A DNA stretch of 14,063 nt from DASWIV01 sp036397475 (GCA_036397475.1 DASWIV010000142.1:1-14063), one strand, 5' to 3'; positions 4,852-12,360 are shown, counted from the first letter of the stretch. The notes: generated from the sequence alone by a model not told the origin. Translations and numbers: made by a program.

Positions 4852-6351
4852 ATGCGTTACGTGATAAATGCCAGTGCGATCACTGTATTTTTCCTCACCT
4901 TTATCCTTTTAAATTCAAATCCTGCGAAAGCTGACAGCGCTCTCGAGCAATATTTCGGGGGATCCTCGATCTACTTCGAATTATCCCAGGATGAAATTAC
5001 CGACACCGATAAATTCGAAGGTGAAGCCGACCTAAGGTTCAGGAGTGACGACCTGAAAGTTTTTTTGAGAGCGTCTAATAATATGCCATTTCCACACCAG
5101 ACGGACAATTTCGAATTCCAGAAACGTGGCTTCGAATACGATATCAATCGCGATTGGACTGTTTACGGTGGTAATTTCAGCATGATCGTCGGACGTGGCG
5201 CAGCACTGCACGCGGTTGAAGACAGGGGTGTTGGCTGGGACGCTCAGCTGGATGGCGGGAAATTCGAGGGAGAAATCGGATTTCTGTCGCTGACCGGATT
5301 CTGGGGCGAGCACAAGTCGGACAACACACTTTATTATACGACAGGAGTAAATACGCCTGAAAATGTCAGGGCTGATAAATTATACGGCGGTGTTGTCGGA
5401 CTGGATTTCAACGATGTGGATTTTCGGATCGGCCTGGTCAAAACAGATATGATGAGGAACGCTGCCCAGGTTTCAGTCACCATAACCGAAGCGGATGTCA
5501 ACTGGAAAGCAGGAGATTTCAATATCTATTTTGAAGGAGACTGGTACAAAACGGAGACCCAGGGCGCGGAGGAGCCAGTTGAAGGACGTGCGCAGCTTGC
5601 CGAAATCAACTGGGCAAATCCCGGAATTTCAATCTCAGGACAATACATCGATTATGAGAACTCATTGTTCGAATATGGGACACACCCCACACTCAAGCGG
5701 ACGGAAGTCGATGAATCAACCGCCAATCCGGTCGACCAGGAAGGATTCCGTATCGATACAAACATCACGCCCGGCAGCTGGGACGGCGCTACCCTCAGAG
5801 TGATCCTGGTCAATCTGAAAGCCGACCTCACGGAAGGTGCTGGTCACAGGGACTTTTTCGTTGAATACGCCAGCTCCCCGTTGCAAGATTACTCATTCAT
5901 CGCGAGTGTGGAGAGAATTGGCGGACAGCTTCTGTATTATGGAGGTGTCCCGGGTAACGAAGAAAATTACAAGCTGAGTGTCGATGGCCCGTTTTTCCTC
6001 GGAGGGTCTTTCCATGCCCAAACCCGAATCAGGCAATTAAGTAATGACATCGAGAGCGACGACGAGCTTGAGCTCGGTTTCGACTGGACAGTATCGCCTG
6101 AATTTACAATAGGATTATTCAGGGAAACATCGACTAACCCGATAGAACCCCCTCCCCCGGGATTGTTCGGGATACCTATCGATTCTCCTGGACAATGGAA
6201 TCACATGTTCGTGAATTACACGCCGGACCCGTGGAGCGAATGGAACCTGCTTATCGGAAGCCGTCGCGGCGGATACCAGTGCTCGGGCGGAGTGTGCGCA
6301 AATCTTCCGCCATTTAAAGGCATTCAGCTCACGTATTCAAGGCTATTGTAA
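4852..6351 (+). CDS. Predicted outer-membrane beta-barrel protein, DUF6029-like
   Basis: A 499-residue exported protein. A signal peptide spans about residues 1-27 (hydrophobic core FFLTFILL, cleavage near AKA-DS). The rest consists of short alternating amphipathic strands, such as DVDFRIGLVKT, NIYFEGDWYKT and ISISGQYIDYE, with acidic or Gly/Asn-rich turns, as in outer-membrane barrels. The segment at 102-135, with GNFSMIVGRGAALHAVEDRG, matches the conserved G-N-F-x5-GRG-x-x-L-x-x-x-E-D-R-x-x-G pattern I associate with DUF6029 proteins of the Bacteroidetes. No catalytic motif is seen, and the two Cys lie near the C-terminus (GYQCSGGVCANLPP), where they could form a disulphide. GGAG lies about ten bases before the ATG. 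The periplasmic thioredoxin upstream could act on that Cys pair, which is an inference from position. Function unknown. Confidence 0.75.
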   Translation: MRYVINASAITVFFLTFILLNSNPAKADSALEQYFGGSSIYFELSQDEITDTDKFEGEADLRFRSDDLKVFLRASNNMPFPHQTDNFEFQKRGFEYDINRDWTVYGGNFSMIVGRGAALHAVEDRGVGWDAQLDGGKFEGEIGFLSLTGFWGEHKSDNTLYYTTGVNTPENVRADKLYGGVVGLDFNDVDFRIGLVKTDMMRNAAQVSVTITEADVNWKAGDFNIYFEGDWYKTETQGAEEPVEGRAQLAEINWANPGISISGQYIDYENSLFEYGTHPTLKRTEVDESTANPVDQEGFRIDTNITPGSWDGATLRVILVNLKADLTEGAGHRDFFVEYASSPLQDYSFIASVERIGGQLLYYGGVPGNEENYKLSVDGPFFLGGSFHAQTRIRQLSNDIESDDELELGFDWTVSPEFTIGLFRETSTNPIEPPPPGLFGIPIDSPGQWNHMFVNYTPDPWSEWNLLIGSRRGGYQCSGGVCANLPPFKGIQLTYSRLL

Positions 6352-6367
6352 ACCTCCTTTAATTGTC

Positions 6368-6397
6368 TTGACATCAAAGCCCGCATGGGTCTACAGT
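6368..6397 (+). promoter_or_regulatory. Sigma70-type promoter for the ferritin-like pair
   Basis: A perfect -35 hexamer TTGACA (6368-6373) is followed after 18 bases by TACAGT (6392-6397), four of six matches to TATAAT. It lies just after the barrel gene stop and about 60 bases before the first ferritin-like start codon. Confidence 0.5.
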
Positions 6398-6459
6398 AAG
6401 TCGTTTCCACCATTATCAGGTGCTGAATCGCACCGTCGAAAAATCCCCGGGGGTTTATC

Positions 6460-6936
6460 ATGCCTCTTACCGATGAACATCAGTATTCGATTGAAGCACT
6501 CGCAAAGAATGAGGACGCTATAGGCGATCTATATACGACTTACGCCAGGCTGATTCCCGACCACGGAAATTTCTGGTCGAGGATGGTTGACGAGGAAAGG
6601 GGCCACGCGATCTGGCTCAGGAGATTAATTGAGTCGGTTGAAGATGGAGAGATGAAGTTGGACAAGGACCGCTTCGACTTATCAACTATCGACAGATCGA
6701 TCGACCATATAAACAATCTGGAAAAGGAAGCAGTCGCAAAGGGAATCGAGATTCTGAATGCTGTGAGCAACGCGCTGGTTGTCGAAAATTCCCTCCTGGA
6801 AAGGAAATTTTTCGAGATCTACGACGGTGACAGCGATGAGGTCAAACGTATACTGACAAATCTCGAAAAGGCTGCCCGTGAGCACCGGGACAGGGTCGCG
6901 CAGTTTCTCGACGATCTGAAATCTGACCTGAATTAA
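6460..6936 (+). CDS. Ferritin-like/rubrerythrin-like protein, copy 1
   Basis: A 158-residue, all-helical protein with no signal peptide. Its four-helix layout fits the ferritin-like superfamily. Candidate di-iron ligands are Glu18 in helix A (ALAKNEDAIGDLY), Glu46 and His49 in helix B (DEERGHAIWL), Glu109 in helix C (VVENSLLE) and His142 in helix D (AREHRDRV). The usual helix-D Glu three residues before the His is Ala139 here, with Glu141 next to the His instead, so the metal site may be altered. It lacks the C-terminal rubredoxin domain of classical rubrerythrins. Such proteins often reduce peroxide or handle iron, but no activity can be assigned. GGGGG at 6449-6453 serves as ribosome binding site and is part of the palindrome CCCCGGGG (6445-6452), which could mask it. 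The next gene, 23 bases on, is a paralogue identical at 99 of 158 positions. Confidence 0.8.
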   Translation: MPLTDEHQYSIEALAKNEDAIGDLYTTYARLIPDHGNFWSRMVDEERGHAIWLRRLIESVEDGEMKLDKDRFDLSTIDRSIDHINNLEKEAVAKGIEILNAVSNALVVENSLLERKFFEIYDGDSDEVKRILTNLEKAAREHRDRVAQFLDDLKSDLN

Positions 6937-6959
6937 CTGGAACACAAAGAGGTTTAATA

Positions 6960-7442
6960 ATGCCGTTGACAGATGAACACGCGAAAGTAATTGAAGCTCT
7001 CGCGAAAAATGAGGACGTAATCGGAGACCTTTACAAGGCGTATTCTGAGTTGATCCCCGATTACGCGCATTACTTCGCCAGGATGGTCGACGAAGAGCGT
7101 GGCCACGCAATATGGCTCCGCAGGCTGGCGGGGACAATTTCGAATGAGGAACTGGTTCTCGATAAGGACCGCTTCAACATGGATGTGATCGAGAGATCGA
7201 TCGCGCACGCGCAGAATATGGAGAAGGAAGCGCGGGAAAAGGGAATCGACGCCATAACCGCTGCGTCAAATTCGGCGGTTGTTGAGAATTCACTCCTGGA
7301 AAAAAAATTCTTCGAAGTTTTCGAGGGTGACAGCGCAGAGGTTCAGCGGATTCTGGTGAACCTGGCGAAAGCGTCGGAGGATCATCGGGACCATGTGCAA
7401 CAATTCCTTGAGGATCTCAAGGAAGCCGAAGGCGCAGAATAG
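6960..7442 (+). CDS. Ferritin-like/rubrerythrin-like protein, copy 2
   Basis: A 160-residue paralogue of the preceding gene, alignable without gaps and 63% identical over 158 positions. The block RMVDEERGHAIWLRRL and the segment VVENSLLE are unchanged, so the helix-B Glu46/His49 and helix-C Glu109 are kept. Helix D reads KASEDHRDHV, with Ser139 in the place of the expected Glu, Glu140 and His142. The same departure in both copies suggests a property of the family rather than decay. It most likely forms a four-helix bundle, perhaps paired with copy 1 as a heterodimer. GAGG at 6949-6952 precedes the ATG by seven bases, and the 23-base gap to copy 1 implies cotranscription from the promoter at 6368. 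Divergence is strongest at residues 31-40 and 54-66, loops or helix ends that may define partner choice. Confidence 0.8.
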   Translation: MPLTDEHAKVIEALAKNEDVIGDLYKAYSELIPDYAHYFARMVDEERGHAIWLRRLAGTISNEELVLDKDRFNMDVIERSIAHAQNMEKEAREKGIDAITAASNSAVVENSLLEKKFFEVFEGDSAEVQRILVNLAKASEDHRDHVQQFLEDLKEAEGAE

Positions 7443-7512
7443 CAATCAAAACTGTATAATCTGAAAGATGTCCCTGCACCGGTAGCGATTAGACCGCCCA
7501 GGCCGATTATTG

Positions 7513-7605
7513 CTATCCGGGAAAAGCACTCGGATAGTTGCTGCTCTCCACCCGCGTTTCAAGTCAGCAACTGTCGAATTCAGAAGTCCATGCATAAGCC
7601 TGGAC
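7513..7605 (+). promoter_or_regulatory. Leader with mutually exclusive hairpins before the YqgF-like gene
   Basis: Hairpin one is CTATCCG (7513-7519) with CGGATAG (7531-7537). Hairpin two is GATAGTTGCTG (7533-7543) with CAGCAACTGTC (7565-7575), eleven pairs with one G-U. The two share bases 7533-7537, so only one can form. A third small stem, GTCCA (7586-7590) with TGGAC (7601-7605), covers the only weak Shine-Dalgarno-like bases before ATG 7613. This layout fits an attenuator or other cis-acting RNA switch, but no known riboswitch class is recognised. Confidence 0.4.
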
Positions 7606-7612
7606 ATAGCCA

Positions 7613-8047
7613 ATGAATGACAAGTCCGAAAAAAAGTTCCTTGGAAAAAAGACCCTGCTCGCGATCGATCCGGGCAGGGATAAGTGCGGTGTGGCTGTTA
7701 TCGACGAGGATAATGAGATTCAATTCAGGGCAGTCGCTTCAAAGCCGGATTTCCGGCAGGCGGTTATCGACCTGATCGGAGTTTTTCACCCTGCAAGGGT
7801 CGTGATCGGCGACGGAACGGCTTCAGAAGAAGTGAAACACATTGTTGAAACATTTTACGCAGGAGACATTATTTCTGGCCAGGAAGTAAATTCGACGCTG
7901 GAAGCCCGTAATCTCGCATGGGAGAAAAATCCGCCAGTGGGCTTAATTAGAATGCTCCCAAGGATTTTCTGGCCCCAACCCGATGGAATCGACGGTTGGG
8001 CTGCTGTGGTGATCGGGCGTCGAAATCTGGATGAATCTCCACTTTAG
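7613..8047 (+). CDS. RuvC/YqgF-fold (RNase H-like) nuclease-like protein
   Basis: A 144-residue cytoplasmic protein with the RNase H-like fold of RuvC and YqgF/RuvX. The first strand carries the catalytic Asp19 in LLAIDPGRDKCGVAVI. A second strand reads ARVVIGDG, an acidic position follows in SGQEVNSTLEAR (Glu91 or Glu97), and the last helix contains DGIDGWAAVVIG (Asp124 and Asp127). The segment GLIRMLPRIFWPQPDGID resembles a conserved block (GL-x-R-LLP, then QP, then ID-D) I recall from small 'resolvase/YqgF-like' proteins of cyanobacteria. Classical YqgF processes pre-16S rRNA and RuvC resolves Holliday junctions; which applies here is unknown. It may be a second, specialised YqgF paralogue. 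Its ribosome binding site is weak and lies in a small hairpin. It lies between the ferritin-like pair and a secreted LolA-like protein without obvious link. Confidence 0.75.
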   Translation: MNDKSEKKFLGKKTLLAIDPGRDKCGVAVIDEDNEIQFRAVASKPDFRQAVIDLIGVFHPARVVIGDGTASEEVKHIVETFYAGDIISGQEVNSTLEARNLAWEKNPPVGLIRMLPRIFWPQPDGIDGWAAVVIGRRNLDESPL

Positions 8048-8128
8048 TGTAAAATACTTGAACTCAGAATGTTTCTCATGTTTCTTTATAGGGTATATTT
8101 CGATTAATCTCGGAGGCTGGCGACAGCA

Positions 8129-9028
8129 ATGGTAAAAAAAATTCTTCAGATAATTTTGCTCATGATATTTGGACTACTGATCAGCGACTCGGTGGTCGCT
8201 CAGGACGAGGAAGCAATTGACGAACCTGATGCCGAAGCGGAGATCGAACTGACAGATGAAGAAGTCGCAGAATTGTTGACGCGCGTCGACAGGTTTTACA
8301 TCGACCAGGATATGGCCAGTCTGAATGTCGACATTAATGTCTACAGGGACCCGTCCGGAAGAATTAATGACAGGAATATAAGCGAAGGAGATCCAGCCAG
8401 GATCGCCGGACTCGGCGCGATTGTCAGCCACTTCAGGTACGAATACCCGGAATACTACAGCCTGAAAATTATGGGCCAGACTCTTGCGGGAAGCGAGGTT
8501 CCCGAGGACCAGACATTTTTCTCAATGATGCTTCCTCTCCCGGGCGCTCCCATATACACCGAAGAAATTCAGGAAAGATTCAGAATACGGTTCGACAAGG
8601 TCGATGAAGTCGAGGGAGTCCCAGCGTATAAAATCCGATTCTACGCAATAGATCCGGACAATGAATTTTTCAATTCCATCTCATACTACATCGATATCGA
8701 AAAGGAAGTTATTCTCCGTATCGACAGTTCCTTCGACAACGGATGGTACACGGGTATCGCGGAAGGAAACTTCTTTTACGATGAATGGCAGGGAAAATAT
8801 CTTCCTGTCTACGGCCACGGCAGCGTACTTTTTTATCCTGACAGGCGATTCAACATATGGGGAAAATGGTACAGGTGGGACTGGATGGATGAGGAAGAAC
8901 TGGCGGCTTCACAGGCTGAGATGGCGGAAGAGACTATCGATGATGCGCCGGCGGACGAAAGCAAGGTGGAGGAAGAGTTACCGTCTGAAGAAGATAATGA
9001 AACAGACGACGGTGGTTCTAGTACGTGA
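8129..9028 (+). CDS. Secreted LolA-like protein with acidic C-terminal tail
   Basis: A 299-residue exported protein. Residues 1-24 are a signal peptide ending in VVA before Gln25, followed by a short acidic linker. From about 45 to 255 the sequence is a run of beta-strands of the kind seen in LolA/outer-membrane lipoprotein-sorting folds: YYSLKIMGQT, RFRIRFDKVDEVEGVPAYKI, SISYYIDIEKEVILRIDSSF and the closing W-x-KYLP-x-YGHGSVLF. The pattern 'strand ending in DKVDEVEGVPAYKIRF, then YYIDIEKEVILRIDS' is typical of LolA-like proteins that report how a lipid or lipoprotein-like ligand is bound, yet this one is too divergent to call LolA. The last 45 residues are dominated by Glu, Asp and Ser and are probably disordered. 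GGAGG at 8112-8116 lies 12 bases before the ATG. Its stop overlaps that of the convergent protease gene. Confidence 0.6.
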   Translation: MVKKILQIILLMIFGLLISDSVVAQDEEAIDEPDAEAEIELTDEEVAELLTRVDRFYIDQDMASLNVDINVYRDPSGRINDRNISEGDPARIAGLGAIVSHFRYEYPEYYSLKIMGQTLAGSEVPEDQTFFSMMLPLPGAPIYTEEIQERFRIRFDKVDEVEGVPAYKIRFYAIDPDNEFFNSISYYIDIEKEVILRIDSSFDNGWYTGIAEGNFFYDEWQGKYLPVYGHGSVLFYPDRRFNIWGKWYRWDWMDEEELAASQAEMAEETIDDAPADESKVEEELPSEEDNETDDGGSST

Positions 9029-9641
9029 TCGGGATGTAATTTCCTCTCGTGTAAAGCCACTGGATCATGTTCCTGTCACGCGCTGTCATTAATGTCTTCA
9101 AGGGATTCACGGTGGGAAACATCAGGTCGTTGACCGCTTCAGAATGCCCAAGTCCGAGAACGTGACCAAGCTCATGCCCCAGCAGGAGCTTTATTGAAGC
9201 AGGGTGACGTATTGAATCGTCAATCCCGATCTTATGAATTTCGATATGTGAATTGAATTCAGTTACGCGGGTATAAGCCCCGTCCACACCCGGTTCCCAT
9301 CTCACAATAATATTTCCGAATTCCTCGAACTCGACATAGTTAAAGACGTCCGGAATCCCCGGTATGACGTTGTCCCACGTATCGATTCCGAGTTTAGCTC
9401 CATCGATCATCGCCTGCGCGTGGCTGCCCGCCTCGGCGGGTGGAGGATCGACGTATACGGTCAGCGGGAACGCAGTCGATGGCCAGCGGCTGGTTTTTCC
9501 GTCGAACAGCAATGAATAGTTTTCGACAGGGAGTCCGCCGGGATTAGGTCCCGGTGCAGTAGGACCCGATCCTCCACCGCATCCTATGGCCCCTGCTAAT
9601 AAAGCGATAACAAAAATTGAGAGGGTAAATCGTGACTTCAT
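9018..9641 (-). CDS. Matrixin-type zinc metalloprotease, predicted lipoprotein
   Basis: A 207-residue exported zinc protease. The N-terminal signal ends in AIGC, a lipobox-like sequence with Cys21 as likely lipidation site; a Gly/Pro-rich linker (about 22-38) follows. The catalytic motif is HELGHVLGLGH with His156, Glu157, His160 and His166, and a Met-turn Met174 follows in NDLMFP. This is the extended HExxHxxGxxH signature of metzincins, and the spacing fits matrixin-like (peptidase M10) domains. No propeptide with a cysteine switch is visible, and the protein ends soon after the Met-turn helix. It probably sits in the envelope facing periplasm or outside. It is transcribed toward the LolA-like gene, the two stops overlapping by 11 bases, and divergently from the bcr-type operon. 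No strong ribosome binding site precedes the start, but a later start would remove the signal. Confidence 0.88.
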   Translation of the reverse strand: MKSRFTLSIFVIALLAGAIGCGGGSGPTAPGPNPGGLPVENYSLLFDGKTSRWPSTAFPLTVYVDPPPAEAGSHAQAMIDGAKLGIDTWDNVIPGIPDVFNYVEFEEFGNIIVRWEPGVDGAYTRVTEFNSHIEIHKIGIDDSIRHPASIKLLLGHELGHVLGLGHSEAVNDLMFPTVNPLKTLMTARDRNMIQWLYTRGNYIPITY

Positions 9642-9674
9642 GGGCTAAATATACAATAATTTTTGGCTGTACAA

Positions 9675-9699
9675 TATCCCCCTGTAAATTTTATCCCCC
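9675..9699. repeat. Direct repeat TATCCCCC, possible regulator half-sites
   Basis: TATCCCCC occurs at 9675-9682 and 9692-9699, 17 bases apart start to start, in the divergent region between the metalloprotease and the bcr-type operon. It lies upstream of the -35 of the operon and close to the protease start. A regulator binding site is possible; nothing further supports it. Confidence 0.25.
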
Positions 9700-9749
9700 G
9701 GACCGGGCATCAGATGTTAACGGTTGTAAAAATTTTAGTTAAATTAAAC

Positions 9750-9778
9750 TTGACAGGCATGATTATTCCTGCTATTAA
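9750..9778 (+). promoter_or_regulatory. Sigma70-type promoter of the bcrCBAD-type operon
   Basis: A perfect -35 TTGACA (9750-9755) is separated by exactly 17 bases from TATTAA (9773-9778), four of six matches to TATAAT. An A/T-rich stretch just upstream (about 9727-9748) could act as an UP element. The leader to ATG 9900 would be about 115 bases and contains a small hairpin, CGTGG-CAAT-CCACG (9842-9855). The ribosome binding site is GGGGGA at 9889-9894. Confidence 0.6.
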
Positions 9779-9899
9779 ACAGCATTGGAAGCGCCTTGTG
9801 AAAAAAGAGGCGAAGTCGGACAGGTGAAAATAGCGTATATTCGTGGCAATCCACGGTAGTTCACATAACTCAGTACTTAACTGTAACTGGGGGATTTAA

Positions 9900-11084
9900 A
9901 TGTCAGATACCGAAGTAGAGTATTATCCTGGAGGAGAAGTCCTTCCGGGATCGTATCGCGAATTATCATCATGGAAAGAAAAAAATCCGGGCGGTAAGAT
10001 TATAGGGTGTTATCCCCTGTACACTCCCGTGGAGCTTGTTCACGCAGCTGGAATACTTCCCGCGACAATCGCAGGCGCGGGCCAGGGAATCCACTACGAT
10101 CATTCTCGCGGCTCCCTGGAAGGCTTCATCTGCTCTATCGGGCGCAGCACGCTGGAATTAAACCTGGATGGAGCGCTGGATTCGCTCGACGGGATAGTTT
10201 TTCCCTCAATTTGTGAGATCGCGCGAGGGCATAGCGGGATCTGGGCGCGACAACGCCCGGAATGTCCGGTTTTTTACTTTAACTTTCCCCAGAATCTGAA
10301 ATCGCCGCATTCAAGGGAATTCCTCCAGACTGAATTTATCCGGTTCAGGGAATTCCTGGAAGAAATATCGAGTTCGAAAATATCAGATGAGTCGATCAAT
10401 GAATCGATAAAAATGTACAACGACATCCGGAAGAGGATCGAAGTACTGAACGGGCGACGATGCAAGTCCCCTGCCCAATATTCCGCGAGTAATCTTTATT
10501 CGATCCGGCAGATAGGCCTGTTAAAAACACCCGAGGAATTCGCGTCACTATTAAAACAGGAAGTATTGAAGCCGCTGGAAGAGATGAAATCCGAACCGGC
10601 ATACAGGCTGATGATGATCGGAGCGTTCTGCGCTCGTCCGCCAATGGAATTGTTGAAGACCATAGAAAATCTGGGATTCGCGATCGTGTGGGACGATCTG
10701 TTACTTGGTCAGCGATGGTTTGAATCCTTAATTCCCACCGATGGAGATCCGATTGAAAATCTGACGGGTCATTACCTTAAAAACTCGGTTATGTCATCGG
10801 TTGCCCATCACGCACCCGATGAACTCGAGGAATTCATCAGGACGGAATTCGGGAAAAACTGCGCTGACGCCATCCTGCTGTCACCCGCAAAATTCTGCCA
10901 TCCGGCGAAAGCTGACTTTACATGGATACAGAGGATCTGCAAGGAACAAAAAATTCCTTACATCACGATTGAGTATGAAGAGAACATGAGCGATTTTTCA
11001 ATGATAGAATCGCAGTTCGAGACTTTTCTTGAAGCCAGGGAACCATCGCCACTCATCAACTCAAACTCAGGGGGAGGAAATTAG
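9900..11084 (+). CDS. bcrC: Benzoyl-CoA reductase subunit C-type protein (2-hydroxyacyl-CoA dehydratase D-component family)
   Basis: A 394-residue cytosolic protein of the BcrC/BcrB-HgdA/HgdB superfamily. It carries GCYPLYTPVELVHAAG (Cys37), GFICSIGRSTLE (Cys78), PSICEIARG (Cys105) and SPAKFCHP (Cys333), matching the positions where these proteins keep cysteines for a [4Fe-4S] cluster and the 'P-x-ELVHAAG' signature near the N-terminus. In class I benzoyl-CoA reductases, BcrC pairs with BcrB to form the catalytic module that reduces the aromatic ring of benzoyl-CoA. Its length is close to known BcrC. The gene starts the operon behind a consensus promoter and is followed four bases after its stop by the BcrB-type gene. 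The alternative, a 2-hydroxyacyl-CoA dehydratase subunit, is less likely because two different ATPase subunits follow instead of one. Confidence 0.8.
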   Translation: MSDTEVEYYPGGEVLPGSYRELSSWKEKNPGGKIIGCYPLYTPVELVHAAGILPATIAGAGQGIHYDHSRGSLEGFICSIGRSTLELNLDGALDSLDGIVFPSICEIARGHSGIWARQRPECPVFYFNFPQNLKSPHSREFLQTEFIRFREFLEEISSSKISDESINESIKMYNDIRKRIEVLNGRRCKSPAQYSASNLYSIRQIGLLKTPEEFASLLKQEVLKPLEEMKSEPAYRLMMIGAFCARPPMELLKTIENLGFAIVWDDLLLGQRWFESLIPTDGDPIENLTGHYLKNSVMSSVAHHAPDELEEFIRTEFGKNCADAILLSPAKFCHPAKADFTWIQRICKEQKIPYITIEYEENMSDFSMIESQFETFLEAREPSPLINSNSGGGN

Positions 11085-11088
11085 AATT

Positions 11089-12351
11089 ATGCATGGCAAT
11101 TTAAAGCTCAACAGCCCCCTGCTGGACAAATCCCGCCAGATTATCGGGAAATGGTACGCACAGGGCGATCAGGCGAACGGGGTTGACAGGAAGGTCGTCT
11201 ATCACTTCCAGCCCGGGTCGATTCACGAACTTCTGCATGCATTCGGATTCCACGTGGTTTTCCCCGAAATGAATTCGATTCACAGTGCCGTCAAGAAATT
11301 ATCCATTGAATACATTCACCACGGCGACACGCTCGGATTCGACCAGGATATCTGTGGCTACGTCCGTAACGACATGGGACTGATGGGAGGACCGGCGAAA
11401 GGCAAATCTCCATTCGGGACAATCCCTCCACCGGACCTGCTGGTGTTGAACCAGACAGGATGCTTCACGTACGCGAAGTGGTTCGAATCGCTCGCTAGAA
11501 TGTACGGCTGTCCTCTGGTTATGCTTGACATACCTTACACTCGCAACGAGGAATTGAACGCGTCGGATAAAAAATATATCGCCGGGCAGATTGAGGACCT
11601 GATCAAGGTCCTCGAGGAAGTGTCCGGTAAAAAATTTGATATCGATATCCTCATAGAGTCGCTCGGGCATACCCGGGATGCAATCGACCTCTATCTCAAA
11701 CTTCTCGATATTCCGAAGGCAAGGCCGACCCCGGTCGACGGATATTTCGAGATAACTTCGTTCATGGGACCCATCACGGTTTCGCGCGGTACGGTGGACT
11801 GTGTGGACTATTACAGGGAGACAATAGAGGGAATAGAAAAGAGGGCATCGGAGGGCAGAAGCCCATTCGGAGACGAAAACTTCAGGCTGGTATTCGACGG
11901 TCCGCCGCCATGGCCATCGCTGAAAGAATTCCGCGAGATGTTCCATAAGCATGGCGCTGTCGGAGTGGCTGGAACATATTCACGTGTAACATGCGATTAT
12001 GAAGGTATGGAAACGGATGCGTCTCAGCCGTTCGATTTCCTTGTCGACCTGGCATCCAGGTCATATTTCAACTGGAACATTGAAAAAAGACGGAATTTTA
12101 TCCATAAACTTGCAAAAGAATTTGACGCTGATGGTATAGTGTTCCATTCGGTCAAAAGCTGTAAACCGTACTCGATCGGCATGCTGGATTCAAGAAATTA
12201 CTTCGCGTCGCAGACATCGATACCAGTGCTTTTCCTGGATAGCGATATCGCGGACCCAAGGTTTTTCTCGAACTCGCAGATACGTGAGAGGGTAGATACT
12301 TTCATGGAATCTGTAGCAAGCCGAAATCTCAGAATGAAAAGTACAGGTTGA
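11089..12351 (+). CDS. bcrB: Benzoyl-CoA reductase subunit B-type protein
   Basis: A 420-residue cytosolic protein matching BcrB over its whole length. Key blocks are DICGYVRNDMGL (Cys89), a KSPFGTIPPPDLLV-NQTGCFTYAKW segment (Cys125), the MLDIPY-x-R-x-E strand, FDIDIL, GPPPWPSLKEF and HSVKSCKPYS (Cys358), ending in DPRFFSNSQIRERVDTF. The three cysteines are the expected ligands of the second [4Fe-4S] cluster of the catalytic heterodimer with BcrC. The strong GGGGGAGG at 11070-11077 lies 11 bases before ATG 11089 and four bases separate it from the bcrC stop, so the longer in-frame start at 11029, inside bcrC, is rejected. The resemblance to BcrB, including TYAKWFESLARMYG-x-P, is stronger than to generic dehydratase subunits, but the substrate must be shown by experiment. 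Confidence 0.82.
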   Translation: MHGNLKLNSPLLDKSRQIIGKWYAQGDQANGVDRKVVYHFQPGSIHELLHAFGFHVVFPEMNSIHSAVKKLSIEYIHHGDTLGFDQDICGYVRNDMGLMGGPAKGKSPFGTIPPPDLLVLNQTGCFTYAKWFESLARMYGCPLVMLDIPYTRNEELNASDKKYIAGQIEDLIKVLEEVSGKKFDIDILIESLGHTRDAIDLYLKLLDIPKARPTPVDGYFEITSFMGPITVSRGTVDCVDYYRETIEGIEKRASEGRSPFGDENFRLVFDGPPPWPSLKEFREMFHKHGAVGVAGTYSRVTCDYEGMETDASQPFDFLVDLASRSYFNWNIEKRRNFIHKLAKEFDADGIVFHSVKSCKPYSIGMLDSRNYFASQTSIPVLFLDSDIADPRFFSNSQIRERVDTFMESVASRNLRMKSTG

Positions 12352-12360
12352 TATAACGAT

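Noticed and set aside
11029..11088. Extended start of the BcrB-type protein at ATG 11029
   Set aside because: It would lie inside the bcrC coding region; ATG 11089 has the good ribosome binding site and fits the family.
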